From contig JASPKZ010007286.1 of NCBI GenBank assembly GCA_030220185.1, positions 930,001 through 994,000 of the forward strand: DNA of 64,000 nucleotides, in the 5' to 3' direction. A program made the position numbers and the translations under genes. The stretch is from Diploptera punctata (Eukaryota; Arthropoda; Insecta; Blattodea; Blaberidae). The stretch's first letter is position 1, and each line of letters opens with the position of its first letter. A model generated the notes under the pieces. It worked only from the letters and a program-made list of their open reading frames with translations. It made no database searches and had not been told where the DNA came from. Below are positions 29,546-41,240 of the stretch, in pieces.

Positions 29546-29765
29546 CCCCGCACAGTAGCCGAGCGGTTTAAGGGAAGGTGTCTTTACTTGTGCTAGTTCG
29601 AGACTAGGTGGGAGAAGACATTTTCTTACGGAATATCGTCAATATGGGACCGATGCCCACCCAGTATCGTGAGAAATTTAGGTACCTGCAAGAAGTAGCG
29701 GCAATGGGTTGATATTAAACAAGCTATAAAATGGTTGGGGGTCTTATAGGCCTATAGCGCCATGG
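29546..29765 (+). mobile_element. SINE-B, diverged
   Basis: Head 'agtagccgagcggtttaagg' with 'gtgctagttcgagactaggt', then a body that departs after 'agtagcggcaatgggttga'. Confidence 0.65.
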
Positions 29766-29839
29766 AGTTTAGATTGTTGTATTTTTAATGCAAAATATGT
29801 TTGCTCAGGTTGAGTGGTAGAGAAGATCCACGTGGCCTA

Positions 29840-30590
29840 ACTACACTATACTAAATTGTTATTTATTCATACACAGATTTTCAATGTTTACACATCTTTC
29901 TGTGTCGAAAGTTGTATTTTCTTTCTCCACTCGTCTCTATTCGTCCACTCAATTTCCTCCAGTCCTCTTGTTCTCATTCCAGTTCTTATTTCTTTTATCC
30001 ACAAGTTTCGAAGTCTTCCTTTCGTTATTCTTCCCAGTGCACACCATTCCAATGTTTTTTCTGGGAAACCTTTCTTCTTGCATTCGTCATACATGCCCAT
30101 ATCAATCTTATATTGAATATCTAATATTCATTTTTCTCTCGTATGACAGTATTTCTTATTTTTTCTAATTTTGAACATCTTGTTGCTCTCCTTAAGAAAT
30201 CCATTTCCATCGACATAAGTTTTTGTTGAATTTCCAAACTTCAGCACCGTATGTGACAGTACTTCTCACTATTGAATTATGTATGTGTAACTTATTTTTT
30301 CTGATTATATGTATGTTCCATAAGACTCCATTTATCATTGCTGTTATCGCTCTGCCTTTATTTATTCTATTCTTAATATCACTTTCTTGTTTATCCCATT
30401 TTACTCCCAGATACTCAAATCCTTCACATCCTCCAATATACCCCTTCTGATCTTCTAATATTAAATCATAGGTTTCTGCTCCACACCCCATACAACATGT
30501 TTTTTTCCCCCTAAATTTATTTTCAAACCCCAGTTATCGTATTCGTCCAATAATTTAAAAACAAAAATACTAAATAAACAATTAAATCTA
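29840..30590 (-). pseudogene. LINE ORF2 C-terminal region
   Basis: On the minus strand: MGCGAETYDLILED, GFEYLGVKWDKQESDIKNRI, NKGRAITAMINGVLW, TVTYGAEVW, and in another frame MGMYDECKKKGFPEK, LGRITKGRLRNLWIKEI and RDEWRKK. The YLG, I..RI..G..A, YG.E.W and final R....W order fits an RTE-like LINE distinct from the GHVARM family. At least one frameshift. Confidence 0.65.
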
Positions 30591-30591
30591 C

Positions 30592-30992
30592 TTCTTGTAA
30601 GCCCATGTTTCCCTTAACAGAGATTTAGGCGCTCTCCCCCTACAGGGAAGAATTTGAACCATACTAATTTAGTTACACTTGTTTTCGTATAGATGTCATT
30701 TGAGTGGTCCGTGGTCAGCGTTCCGCCTCATACTGACATCTAGGAAACCAAGGTAGTACTAGGACGGGGAAATTCGGTAAATTTTGCTTAGAGGCCTTTT
30801 CATTCAGGCTTAAGCATCTTTCACAAGCCTGAAAATCTTCAGACTCGGGACCCACGGCTTAAAGTCCCTCCCGGAGGACTTGCTCCTTGGATTTTTCCAT
30901 CCAAAAAAAATCCATCGACCCCGGCCGGGTTTGAACCCGCGACCCTCGGGAATAGAGGCAAGAAACATAACCACTACTCCACCGCGGCAAGT
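30592..30992 (-). mobile_element. SINE-A, full length
   Basis: Minus-strand head 'ccgcggtggagtagtggtta' (A box) and 'cgggttcaaacccggccggg' (B box). The body is as at 1-260, and the 3' region 'acagggaagaatttgaacca' (plus strand) ends in an (aag)n tail, seen as 'cttcttgtaagcccatg'. About 400 bp. Confidence 0.85.
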
Positions 30993-31484
30993 AAATAAAA
31001 TTAAAAACGATAAAATTGTTTACTTTTGCAGTCACTATAGTTATATAAAAGATGGCACAGCCCTTTTCTAGGAAATATCACCAGTAACACACAACATGGT
31101 TGTAAAAATAGATACGTAAACCTAAACATGAATCCAGGTGAAAGCACGGCGCGTGCGCACTATAATCTTTATAAATTTATAATTTTAAAAATAGATCTAT
31201 CTATGGTGTATCCCTAACCAACAAACGTTTATTTGTGTAACATTCTCCCTCACTTCCTTATGACGTTGATGAACAACGGAAATGTTGATAAAATTACGCT
31301 CTCTCCTAATACCACATTCTTCTCGTATTTCCATCACACGTGCTTTAACGTAGGATCCAATGTCTAAATTATTATAAACACACAATAAATACAACATACG
31401 CAATTCGATACACTTCTATAACAATAAAAGAAAGTCAACTGAAACCGTACCTGTTTTATACCAAGTATATCTTTATGACTACTT
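30993..31484. other. Unassigned
   Basis: No repeat or coding feature recognised. Confidence 0.35.
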
Positions 31485-32385
31485 ATCTCAAGCCTCAAAT
31501 GGGAGTCAATGACCAATCACGTTTCAATGAATTTTGTTTTAACTAATCACAGTCGTGTTTCACCTCGATATTTATTAAATTTTGATTACCAACATAAAGA
31601 AAGCTCCTCGTTTTTAATACTTTAAACAGGTCAGAGCATTAAGACATTTTTTGAACCGAAGAGAGACGAACAGACAGGTGAATGGAGAAGACTACATAAA
31701 ATTTACTACAGGGTCTTTATAGGAAGCCAGATATAATAAGAACAGTTAAGTCTCATAGACTTCGATTGGCAGGACATGTGGCACGAATGGGGAATGAAAG
31801 ACGTGCATGGAAGCTTCTTGTAGGAAACCCAGAGGGAAACGCCCAGTTGGTAGACCAAGAATGAGGTGGGAGACTAACATTAACTTGATTTGAGGGAAGT
31901 AGATTATACAAGGAATGATTGGAAAGCATTAGATCGGGATAGGGATGTATGGAGAGCTTATGTCCGCGCGGCCATGAACCTACGGGTTCGATAGTGCCAG
32001 TGAGTAAGTAAGTAAGGCCAGAGCATTATTTTGCAGTGACTGACTCTCTAACAAATACGTTGAATATAACAAATAATGAAAAGACTCCTTCGACTTACAC
32101 ATTTGGTAATTGTGGGTTAAATAACTGTGTTTTTAAATAATGATTTTACTGAGTTGTTTCCGAAAAAAATGAATTAATAATCTATAATGTTGTGTATAAT
32201 ATACAGTTTGATGTGTTTCATTTTTTCTCCACTAGGGTGAATTCTTACAATATTGTGATCCTATTTGGCAATAAATAATATGATCAAGTTGCAGTGATGA
32301 ACAAATGAATCATAACCAAACATGTCTCATTTGCTTTCAGCCATCGCCGTTTACATTAAATGTATAAATACTTTAAAATAACTTG
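31485..32385 (-). repeat. Hairpin-headed repeat HHR, split by a LINE
   Basis: Segments 31485-31642 and 32017-32385 align with 15737-16330 ('gggagtcaatgaccaatcac', 'ccatcgccgtttacattaaa'). The hairpin end is missing, replaced at 32386 by a Penelope-like tail. Confidence 0.75.
31643..32016 (+). mobile_element. RTE-like LINE, 3' fragment with TSD
   Basis: 5'-truncated copy ending 'gatagtgccagtgagtaagt'. Target repeat cagagcatta is at 31632-31641 and 32019-32028. Frame broken. Confidence 0.85.
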
Positions 32386-32520
32386 AGGATGTCGGACGCA
32401 ATCTCTGGCGAAACGTCGGGGAACTACAAGACTCAAGACCACGGCCAACAGCCCGGAAATCTTCTACAAGATCATCATAGTAACTCCGGCCGTGAAAGCC
32501 TAAGTCAATATAATAGTTAA
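32386..32520 (+). mobile_element. Possible Penelope-like 3' tail
   Basis: 'gaggatgtcggacgcaatct' then 'ctggcgaaacgtcggggaac' has the CUGNNGA-like/GAAAC phrasing that I associate with 3' tails of Penelope-like elements in arthropods. The assignment is from memory only. Confidence 0.35.
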
Positions 32521-32742
32521 TATTATTCTCCCACCTCATTCTTGATCTACCAACTGGGCGCTTTCCCTCTGGTTTTCCTACAAGAAGCTTCCATGCACGT
32601 CTTTTATTCCCCATTCGTGCAACATGTCCTGCCCATCGCAGTCTACGAGACTTAACTGTTATTATATCTGGCTTCCTATAAAGACCATGTAGTTCATTGT
32701 AATGTAGTCTTCTCCACTCACCTGTCCATCTCTATTTTTAAA
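32521..32742 (-). mobile_element. RTE-like LINE, internal fragment
   Basis: Antisense to RRLRWAGHVARMGNKRRAWK and flanking residues, with no 3' tail. It abuts the Penelope-like tail. Confidence 0.75.
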
Positions 32743-33054
32743 AAAATCAGGGGAGAAATAAAAACAAAATAAAGAAGTAAAACAGATGCTAGAAAAGATA
32801 GCAATTGGACCAAGAATTAGATAGTGGAGTAATAAGAAAAAAATCAGGAACACATCCTGTTACGGATAATAAAGAATTGAGAGCTGAGGACAAATGTACT
32901 GTACTGCAATGGAAAGATGAGAATAAATGTTAATTTACTGAACAGATTAAATTACAAGTTAATAAGGAATAAGTTATAAATTTGACTGACCAAGATTCTT
33001 TTTTTTGGAAAGATTTGAAGATCAGTAAAAATCAATCAACTAAATAAGAAACAT

Positions 33055-33205
33055 TTAAAACAAACGAAGGCAGAAAGAAGCACCCGACTTGGATAATGTA
33101 ACTATATAAGTGCTCAAAGCTGATAAAAGTTTTGGCTGCACAGTTATACCCACTATTTCGTAAAATGTGGCAGAAAGAAGAGATGCCAATTGAATGGCTT
33201 CGGGC
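33055..33205 (+). pseudogene. LINE reverse transcriptase fragment
   Basis: Ends with VLAAQLYPLFRKMWQKEEMP and IEW, matching the 'L...L..LF...W..E..P..W' segment near the start of the RT domain. The upstream KAPG.DN equivalent is degraded. Bases 32743-33054 are unassigned. Confidence 0.55.
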
Positions 33206-33346
33206 TCGTGTATCAACGAACGTGCAGGAATGTCAACTCACGTATTTCCGCTAATTATACTACAACGTGTAATAGGAATCCATGAATGATTTGCATTAAA
33301 CATGGTTCAAACATGGCCATAAAGCATTTCTCCAAATAAATAATAT

Positions 33347-34063
33347 ACTTACTTACTCACTGGCACTATCAAACTCGTAGGTTCATGGCCGCGCGGACAT
33401 AAGCTCTCCATACGTCCCTATCCTGAGCAAATCCTTTCCAATCATTCCCTGTATAATCTACTTCCCTCAAATCATAGATAATATTATTCTACCACCTCAT
33501 TCTTGGTCTACCAACTGGGCGTTTTCCCTCTGCCTTTCCTACAAGAAGCTTCCATGCAAGTCTTTCATTCCCCATACGTGCAACATGTCCTGCCCATCGC
33601 AGTCTACGAGACTTAACTGTTCTTATTATATCTGGCTTCCTATAAAGACCATGTAGTTCATTGTTATGTAGTCTTCTCCATTCACCTGTCTGTTCATCTC
33701 TCTTTGGTCCAAAAATTTTCCTAAGTACTTTATTCTCAAATACCTGTAATCTCCTTTCCTCCCTTAAAGTAAGAGTCCATGTTTTGCACCCATATAATAT
33801 AACTGGTAGAATAATAGTTTTATATAGCCTATTTTCAGTTTAACATTTTTTGAAAGGAGTTGGGACATCAAGAGTCTCTGCAATGCATAATAGCATGCAT
33901 TTCCAGAATTGAGCCTATGTTTAATTTCTTTGTGCATCTCATTCCTATTTGTGATTACTGTTTCTAGGTATTTGAATTCAGCCACTTCCTCAAAATTTCC
34001 CTCATTAGCTGTCCATTTCCATTACATAATGTATTTCTACGTGTGACCATATATTTAGTTTTA
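33347..34063 (-). mobile_element. RTE-like LINE, 717 bp, with 15-bp TSD
   Basis: Direct repeats ccaaataaataatat at 33332-33346 and 34064-34078. The minus strand runs from EFKYLETVITNRNEMHKEIK through YGCKTWTLTLREERRL to the tail. It is one of the longest copies here. Stops and a frameshift near 33840 break the frame. Confidence 0.9.
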
Positions 34064-34078
34064 CCAAATAAATAATAT

Positions 34079-34373
34079 GTTTTGTTTATTTACTTAATGC
34101 AGGGCACTTGAAATACAGATCATTCACCCAAATGACAGATCTCATTAACATGTTTGTATAACTTTACACAATAGAAACAATAACACAAACACTATAAAAA
34201 ATATAAACAGAATAATCTTAAGCTTATTATTATATTAATAATGTATGGATAGTTAATAATATCTCAATTTCATGTGACTGCCAAATATCCAGCTTATCCT
34301 TGTATCCAAATCCTCCATGACCTACTAACAGGCGCTTTTTACTTTAGATTTTAGAGAATATAATATAAATAAA
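34079..34373. other. Unassigned
   Basis: AT-rich; nothing recognised. Confidence 0.35.
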
Positions 34374-34712
34374 AGAAACTCCGTAGCACGACAGACCTAG
34401 GAGACCCTTGGCCTAATATCCGGCTGCTGGCCTCACATCCACATGTGTTAATCACAGGGGTAAACAATCATCCAGCCAGTGTAGGGGTGACATGTGGTCA
34501 GAATGTCGGATCCCCCAGCCGTTATAGCTGATCTCAACTTGGAGTCGCTACTTATTGTAGCTACCTAAATGCCTCACGAGGCTGAGTAGGCACCGGTCCC
34601 ATACTGGCCGAAATTCCATGAGAAAATTTCTTCCCTATGGGGACTCGAACCAGCGCAAGTCCCGTAGCTCTGCGCCAAGACCTTGCGTTAACCACTCGGC
34701 TACGGTGCGGGC
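34374..34712 (-). mobile_element. SINE-B
   Basis: Diverged full-length copy. Right end 'gttaaccactcggctacggt' is the reverse of the A box. Confidence 0.8.
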
Positions 34713-34990
34713 TGAAACTTGGACAATGACACGAAATTATATTAACAAATTGAAGGCTACAGAAATGAAGTTTTTGAGATCAGTTATGGGTTGTGCTAGA
34801 CTGAATAAATTTAAAGATGATATAAGAAAAAAAATTAATTTAATATAATTAGAGGAAAGGATTGATCATTATAGAGATCAATGAATTGAACATCTGGAAA
34901 GAATGAGCTACAGTCGTATTCCTAGAAGAATTCTTGATTAGACACCTGAAGGAAGGAGATCTTTGGGAAGATCACGAAAACGTTGATTGG
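34713..34990 (+). pseudogene. LINE ORF2 C-terminus fragment
   Basis: Reads ETWTMTRNYINKLKATEMKF, LRSVMGCARLNKFK, then after stops HLERMSYSRIPRRILD and RSLGRSRKR. Similar in layout to 41875 and 60700 copies. Confidence 0.6.
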
Positions 34991-34992
34991 AC

Positions 34993-35026
<34 letters not shown>

Positions 35027-35915
35027 CTTTATTTTAGCTGACAGAGTTAAGGCCATAAGGCCTTCTCTTCCATTCAACCAGCGATTAGTAGAATTATACA
35101 AAAATAACATACTTATAACAATTTTAAGATATTAAAATACAGACTAAACAAAATACAATGATGATGTGATTTAATACAAGCTAATACTAACAAAAACATG
35201 GAATATAATAAAATTAAAATGATATAAAATAAAGCAAGTAACTTCCTATATGATTATTTATAGAATGCTATATAGTTGCTATGCAGTTAATGTTTTCATT
35301 TTGTGGAACTTAAGATATCAGTTAATTTGTATTTATATAATGATAGCGATTGACAGTCCCTGACATGACTGGGAAGTGAGTTCCATGCTCTAGTCATAGA
35401 TATTGTGTAAGATTCGGAATATAGACAGGTCCTGTGCTGTGGTATCAAAAGTAAAGAAGTATTGTGATCTTGTTTCTGAATTGCGATGAGCCGATAAATT
35501 TTGAAAACGTGTTGTTAAATAACTTGGTAAATATGTGTGCAGAATTTGGAATACTAAGGTATGTGAATGTAAAGTTCTTCTGTCATTTAGGCGTAGCCAT
35601 GATAAGGCCTGAAATGAAGGAGACACGTGGTCATAACGACGGAGATAGAATATAAATCGAATGCACGCATTATGAGCACGCTGTAGTCTGTCAGATCAGT
35701 CCGTAATATGTCGCAGTAGTCGTGTGTGGCATTATAAGAGTCTGTACAAGTATTTGTTTTAATTTTGTAGGAAGAAAGTTTTTAAAACTATTTAGGGAAT
35801 GAAGAATTGAGAACACTTTCTTGCAGGTATTATGTATATGTGAAGCCGGAACAAGCTTAAGAGCATAAATCCCTGATTGAAGTAGATGATGAAAAAGAAG
35901 AATTTTAAATTGATA
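34991..35915 (-). mobile_element. CR1/L2-like LINE, 3' 0.9 kb
   Basis: Starts with (aat)n and the conserved 3' UTR hairpin (taaggccataaggcctt). The minus strand codes MSPSFQALSWLRLNDRRTLH, FQILHTYLPSYLTTRFQN and further residues, matching 46000-46571. The frame is broken by small indels. It sits end to end with the LINE fragment on its left. Confidence 0.85.
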
Positions 35916-36035
35916 ATAGTTATGTCAAACCATTACCATAATTACCGGTCCAGACATTTAACGCCATCTACTCAGCGTAAAAATAACGCTTCAACACAAA
36001 AATATAATATTCCAAACAATCATATTTGTTTTATT

Positions 36036-37215
36036 ACACGCTTTATATTAGCTTGACCTGTATCTATCTATGTAACTGAATCTTTTAATGCGATTTTCAC
36101 CCACCTAAAATCATTGGATCGACTTGAAACTCTGTATACGTGTAAAGGACCCGTGACAATATAATCATTTCATATTTGTTTTCTAAAATCCTGGCCTGAA
36201 TCATCAGAAAATAAATAAAAGTGTCTTCGTATCTATGTAACGGAATTTTTAACACGATTTTCACCGACTTAGAAACATTGGATCGACTTGAAACTTTGTG
36301 TGCTTGTAAAGGACCCTTGACAATACAATAATTTCATATTTTGTTTCTAGAATCCTGGCCAGAATCGTCAGAAAATTTAAAAAAAAGTATTTGTATCTAT
36401 GTAACGGAATCTTTGAATACGATTTCCACCCACATAGGAACATTGGATCGACTTGAAACTTTGTGTACTTGTAAAGGACCCTTGACAATACAATAATTTC
36501 ATATTTTGTTTCTAGAATCCTGGCCAGAATCGTCAGAAAATTAAAAAAAAAGTATTTGTATCTATGTAACGGAATCTTTGAATACGATTTCCATCCACTT
36601 AGGAACATTGGATCGACTTGAAACTTTGTGTACTTGTAAAGGACCCTTGACAATACAATAATTTCATATTTTGTTTCTAGAATCCTGGCCAGAATCGTCA
36701 GAAAATTAAAAAAAAAAGTATTTGTATCTATGTAACGGAATCTTTGAATACGATTTCCACCCACTTAGGAACATTGGATCGACTTGAAACTTTGTATACG
36801 TGTAAAGGACCCGTGACAATATAATAATGTCATATTTATTTTCTAAAATCCTGGCCAGAATCATCAGAAAATAAAAAAAAAGTGTCTTTGTATCTATGTA
36901 ACGGAACTTTTGAACACGATTTTCACCGACTTAGAAACATTGGATCGACTTGAAACTTTGTGTACTTGTAAAGGACCCTTGACAATACAATAATTTCATA
37001 TTTTGTTTCTAGAAACCTGGCCAGAATCGTCAGAAAATTAAAAAAAAAAGTATTTGTATCTATGTAACGGAATCTTTGAATACGATTTCCACCCACTTAG
37101 GAACATTGGATCGACTTGAAACTTTGTGTTCTTGTAAAGGACCCGTGACAATACAATAATTTCATATTTTGTTTCTAGAATCCTGGCCAGAATCATCATA
37201 AAATAAAAAAAAATT
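36036..37215 (+). repeat. Tandem array, ~166-bp unit, about 7 copies
   Basis: The anchor 'ggatcgacttgaaact' recurs at about 162-172-bp steps from 36117 to 37107. The lead-in 'tatattagcttgacctgtat' equals that at 520. Within the array, units 2-4 are almost identical, which suggests recent local expansion. Minus-strand open frames here are repeat artefacts. Confidence 0.9.
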
Positions 37216-37262
37216 AAAACTGGTATAATAGGTTGCGGACTTATCGACTTTTTAGTCAAACG

Positions 37263-37352
37263 TTGTAAGAGCTCAGTTGGTAGAGCGGTACACTCTAGTG
37301 GTATATAATTTCTGTAATCCATAGGTCGCTGGCTCAAATCGGGCTGGGAGTT
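37263..37352 (+). other. tRNA-like sequence inside the composite, copy 2
   Basis: 'taagagctcagttggtagag' and 'gctggctcaaatcgggctgg', as at 1036-1113 but with a longer central part. Confidence 0.6.
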
Positions 37353-37449
37353 TTCTTTTTTAGAAGAGTATTACTTTCACCTCATACTACAATAGAATCG
37401 AATTTAAAGATATTTACATTTTTATCTTATTCTGTTAAATATTAAAACT

Positions 37450-37792
37450 AAAAAATAAATAATAGTTTTAAAAAACTAAAACATCACGCTTTATTAGAAA
37501 ACCGAACCAAAAAATGAAAAATAATTTCACTTTCCAACATGCTTGGGATAAATAATTTTACCATCAAAAGTGTGGGATGCTTTTTATGATTATTACATTT
37601 TCTTCTTAGAGACTTTACTTTTACCAATATCTGTTTATTATCAAATATATTAATTGATAAAGAGCACCCCACGCCTTTGATGGTAAAATTATTTATCCGA
37701 AGCATGTTGGAAATTAAAATTATTTTTCATTTTTTTAGTTCGGTTTTCTAATAGAGCGTGATGTTTTAGTTTTTTAAAACTATTATTTATTA
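37450..37792. mobile_element. Foldback MITE FB1, copy 3
   Basis: Palindromic, colinear with 1222-1562. It again follows the tandem array and tRNA-like sequence directly. Bases 37793-38138 are unassigned. Confidence 0.8.
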
Positions 37793-38138
37793 TGAACTAA
37801 TTCTAGAATAAGACAACTATAGTGAAATACAAGCAGTTAGAAGAGAAGATTCAAAGTTCAGGGCCAACTGGATCCCTTTCAAGAGGTCACGATATAATAG
37901 TTTTAAATTCTGATCTGCAGAAAGTTTCTCGAGAAAAAGTGCAACTGTCTAAACATATCTAATACAAGGTTATATTCATTTACACTTCCTTTACGTTCAT
38001 TTACAGTACGTAGGCGCAACTTACAAATACAATGAAGCTAATTCTGCCAGTATTTCATTTCAAAATTCACGATTTTCATATTAGAACTCTTACAAATCCG
38101 ATTCTACAATTATATAATTTTACAGAATAAATAAAAAT

Positions 38139-38470
38139 TATGGCAGCTCCGTGGCTCAAGCGGTTAGACGCTAGGGTTCCGAGATCGAGTCTCTTGTCAC
38201 TCCATGTGGATTTCGTGGTGAACAAAACGGAGCTTGAGCAGGTTTTTCTCAGGTTTTCTCCCGTTTTCCTCCTGTCACAATTTCATTCCACCATTTCCCC
38301 ATACTCATCTCATCCATTTCGTTTCAATTTACTCATCTGGCCCTGTGATGGTGTGTCAGGCGTGGTCGGCCGGCAACCCTTGTTATTCACAGACCTCTAT
38401 ATAGGGACTTCATTTCATCTCATCCCTCAACCCGACCCTGAGTTGGACACGAGTTGAGGATATTATTATA
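38139..38470 (+). mobile_element. SINE-H, tRNA-derived
   Basis: Head 'ccgtggctcaagcggttaga' (A box) and 'ccgagatcgagtctctt' (B box), with a body 'caggttttctcccgttttcc' and 'cgtggtcggccggcaaccct'. Single copy in this window. Confidence 0.65.
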
Positions 38471-38679
38471 AATAAAAATTAAAACTTTCACTAAAGTCCA
38501 ATGTCACATAATAAAGCTATGGCATTAATGTAGAGGGAGAGAAATGCAAGATAAAAACAATAACACACACAAAGAATATAGAAAGTCTTCAGGAAGAAAA
38601 ACTGCGGTAACGGATGTTTCTGAATAAAAACCTAAGCGAATGAATAAAAATCTACTCATAGGAGAGACCCAACTAATGA

Positions 38680-38835
38680 ATATCATCACCAGCATCCAGG
38701 ATTAGACCTCAAGGTATGTTCCGATTTGATGATAGAATTGTCTGTCCATCTTTTATTGAGTCTTCCTACAATTCTTCGTCCTAGTGGTCTGTAGGGAAGA
38801 GTCTGTTTCGGGATTCTGTTGTTGAAAGAATATTG
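38680..38835 (-). mobile_element. LINE 3' fragment
   Basis: Minus-strand sense: 'gactcaataaaagatggaca' and 'atcaaatcggaacataccttg', ending in (atg)-like words. It encodes a short piece like GRRIVGRLNKRW. Weak but typical of these LINE ends. Confidence 0.4.
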
Positions 38836-38856
38836 AATGAAATAATATTAACTGAA

Positions 38857-38889
<33 letters not shown>

Positions 38890-39004
38890 CATCATCTGCA
38901 TTCATGGATTACGTCTGTTGACCCGTTTGAACTTCAAGCCCATCTCTTTCTAGGTCTGCCCACATCTCGGGTGCCTTTAGATTTGTATTTTGCTATTTGT
39001 TTTG
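38857..39004 (-). mobile_element. LINE 3' fragment after (aat)n
   Basis: (aat)n at 38857-38889, then 'catctgcattcatggattac' and 'ctgcccacatctcgggtgcc', the 3' end of the LINE family at 60700-61190. It ends abruptly at 39004. Confidence 0.7.
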
Positions 39005-39180
39005 GCCCCGTCCACAGGGTTACGTGGGGAGAAGAGAAGTCCCCAAAGCCGTAGTGAAGGCAACTTCTCTAGGAGACGAACAATCCGAAATTCCAGTTCC
39101 CTGCCCTCCAGGAAGAGGAGTTTGGCTAGAGGCTGGTAACCTCTACTAGTAAAAAATAACTTACTCATAAACTCCAGCAG

Positions 39181-39202
39181 AATAATAATAATAATAATAA
39201 TC

Positions 39203-39267
<65 letters not shown>

Positions 39268-39270
39268 GCC
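39181..39270. repeat. (AAT)n microsatellite
   Basis: About 90 bp with one 'atcataat' interruption. Bases 39005-39180 and 39271-39460 show nothing firm. Confidence 0.95.
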
Positions 39271-39462
39271 CCTCGAATCAGAGTACTGGGTGAGAGCACC
39301 TTAATCGCAGGGGTTGGGAAGTGGACACACTTCACGTCAGTCAGCGACCAAGTTTCATAATGGACCGAGCCACGACGGATGTGGAGTAAAAGTCACTTCA
39401 CAATCTGTTCAGAAACTAATAGAACAGCCATATCACTGGCCAGGAACCAACTGGAAGGAAAC

Positions 39463-40355
39463 CATGAGGGTGGATCAAATATAAAGAGGAATTTGTATCT
39501 GGAGGATCTGGCAGCGAACTGCAAAGGTTGCGGTTTGGAGGGGAAGTTGGTGGGGGTGTCTGGAGTAGGGATCTTGATGTGTCGCACTCCAAAGAGCGGC
39601 CGCTTGCTTCAGTACGCCATGAGCGAGCAAGAGGTACACATGTCTGTTGCGCAACGCATTATTATTAAGTTTTTGGCGAAAGAAGGCACTAAACCTTCTG
39701 AAATTTTGAGAAGGCTCCATGCGCAGTTCGGGGAAGCAACCCTTTCGAAGACGCAGGTGTATGATTGGCGCAAAAAAAAATTAGCGGGCCGGGATTCAGT
39801 GGAAAATGAGCCCGACCAAAGACGGCAACGAACAAGGATCACTGCAGACAACATTCGTGCTGTATGGGACCTTATTGAGGAGGATCGGCGGGTAACAATT
39901 TCTGAAATTGCTTCACACGTTGGAATAAACTTCGGAAGTGTTCAAGCCATCATCAGTGATGAACTCAAATTCCGAAAATTGCCTGCCAGGTGGATTCCTC
40001 TGAGCCGGGAACTCGGTTGACACAAGAAAAACTGACGAAAATGCATTGGACGCCTCTGGAACATCCTCCTTACAGTCCAGATTTGTCACCCTGTGACTAC
40101 CATTTGTTTGGGCCACTGAAAGAAGACCTGGGAGGAAGACGGTTTGGTGACAATGCAGCGGTAGAACAACTGGCTGACTACACATCATCCCTCATTCTTC
40201 AAGGACGGCATAAAAAAGTTGCCAACTCGATGGCAAAAGTGTGTTGGAAATGCAGGAGACTATGTAGAAAAATGAGGTGGTCATTTTGTACTTTCTTTTG
40301 TTAATTCAATAAAATTGTAAACAATAATTCCGGTTTATATTTGATTCACCCTCGT
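39463..40355 (+). mobile_element. Mariner-family element, internally deleted
   Basis: Imperfect TIRs: 'tgagggtggatcaaatataa' at the left and the complement of 'tttatatttgattcaccctc' at the right. Between them is a transposase gene with its centre missing. Confidence 0.8.
39619..40284 (+). pseudogene. Mariner transposase relic
   Basis: Starts MSEQEVHMSVAQRIIIKFLA, then KPSEILRRLHAQFGEATLSK, TQVYDWRKK, TADNIRAV, VTISEIASHVGINFGSVQAI and LKFRKLPARW: the bipartite helix-turn-helix DNA-binding domain. It then jumps to HWTPLEHPPYSPDLSPCDYH and LFGPLKEDLGGRRF, the segment holding the last catalytic Asp (SPCD/SPDL motif). After a frameshift it ends GIKKLPTRWQKCVGNAGDYV and EK. The first two catalytic Asp regions are gone. 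Confidence 0.85.
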
Positions 40356-40610
40356 ATGAAGTCTCTTAATAATTCAAACGGGACGGATTTAATTAAACAT
40401 ATACTCTTAAAAACTAATGATATATTCTATTACGGATCGTACGTCTGTAAACAGAATTAATATAATTGGCATCATCAACGCACTGATCGAACACACATTC
40501 TCTATTGGATTTTTAATTATCGTCCCAGAAAAAAAAAATACGACTAAGATTAAAAGGAAGATCAAACCTTAAAGGGCCACTAAAACTAATAAATAGAAGG
40601 CAGATGATTA
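40356..40610. other. Unassigned
   Basis: AT-rich; nothing recognised. Confidence 0.35.
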
Positions 40611-40924
40611 ATCCATCCACAGTAATTCTGCCCGAGGGCAGGTCTTTCACTGTAATCATAGCATTTTCATGTTATGCTTTGCAGTTTTAGCCAAGGAATT
40701 ATAGGTGTGGTAGCTTTCCATTGCTTTCCACACCGGTAAAGGATGATGATGATAATAAGGATGATTTTCGGGGACCGTTGGACCCTAAGTTTTCTGATAT
40801 TTGTCTTAGAGGTGAGGAAAAACCCCGAAAAAAAACTCACCCAGGAGCCTGTCCCGACCGGGAATCGAACCTGGGCCCGCTGCGTGACAAGGCAGCACGC
40901 TACCTCGAGACCACAGCGGTGGAC
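40611..40924 (-). mobile_element. SINE-D, full length
   Basis: Head at the right (accgctgtggtctcgaggta on the minus strand), 3' end 'gaattactgtggatggatta' at the left. Well conserved. Confidence 0.9.
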
Positions 40925-40989
<65 letters not shown>

Positions 40990-41166
40990 CTTCACTTCCT
41001 GGTTTAGGCGAGAGTTGCCTGTTCCGTCTTCACTAATAGATCTAAGACCATCTCTTCCGAGGACGTCCGACATCTCTTCTTCCTCTTGGAAAATAATGGA
41101 AGATTTTATTTGGTAATCTACTTTCTTCCATTCTTCCTACATGTTCTTTCCACTGTATCTTGTTGT
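40925..41166 (-). mobile_element. LINE 3' end with (aat)n tail
   Basis: (aat)n at 40927-40990, then 'cttcacttcctggtttaggc' and 'gttgcctgttccgtcttcac', a pattern like other LINE 3' ends. Coding content not resolved. Confidence 0.5.
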
Positions 41167-41181
41167 TAAATAATAATAATA

Positions 41182-41215
<34 letters not shown>

Positions 41216-41217
41216 TC
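41167..41217. repeat. (AAT)n microsatellite
   Basis: About 50 bp; probably another LINE tail. Confidence 0.9.
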
Positions 41218-41240
41218 CCAATGGATTGTGGTAAACATTT

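Noticed and set aside
29856..30168. Plus-strand frames rich in Ser/Phe/Leu
   Set aside because: They are antisense to a LINE C-terminal region that gives recognisable motifs on the minus strand.
36261..36764. 167-residue minus-strand frame with internal repeats
   Set aside because: It is the 166-bp tandem unit read in one frame. Indels between units break it and the plus-strand unit shows no coding bias.
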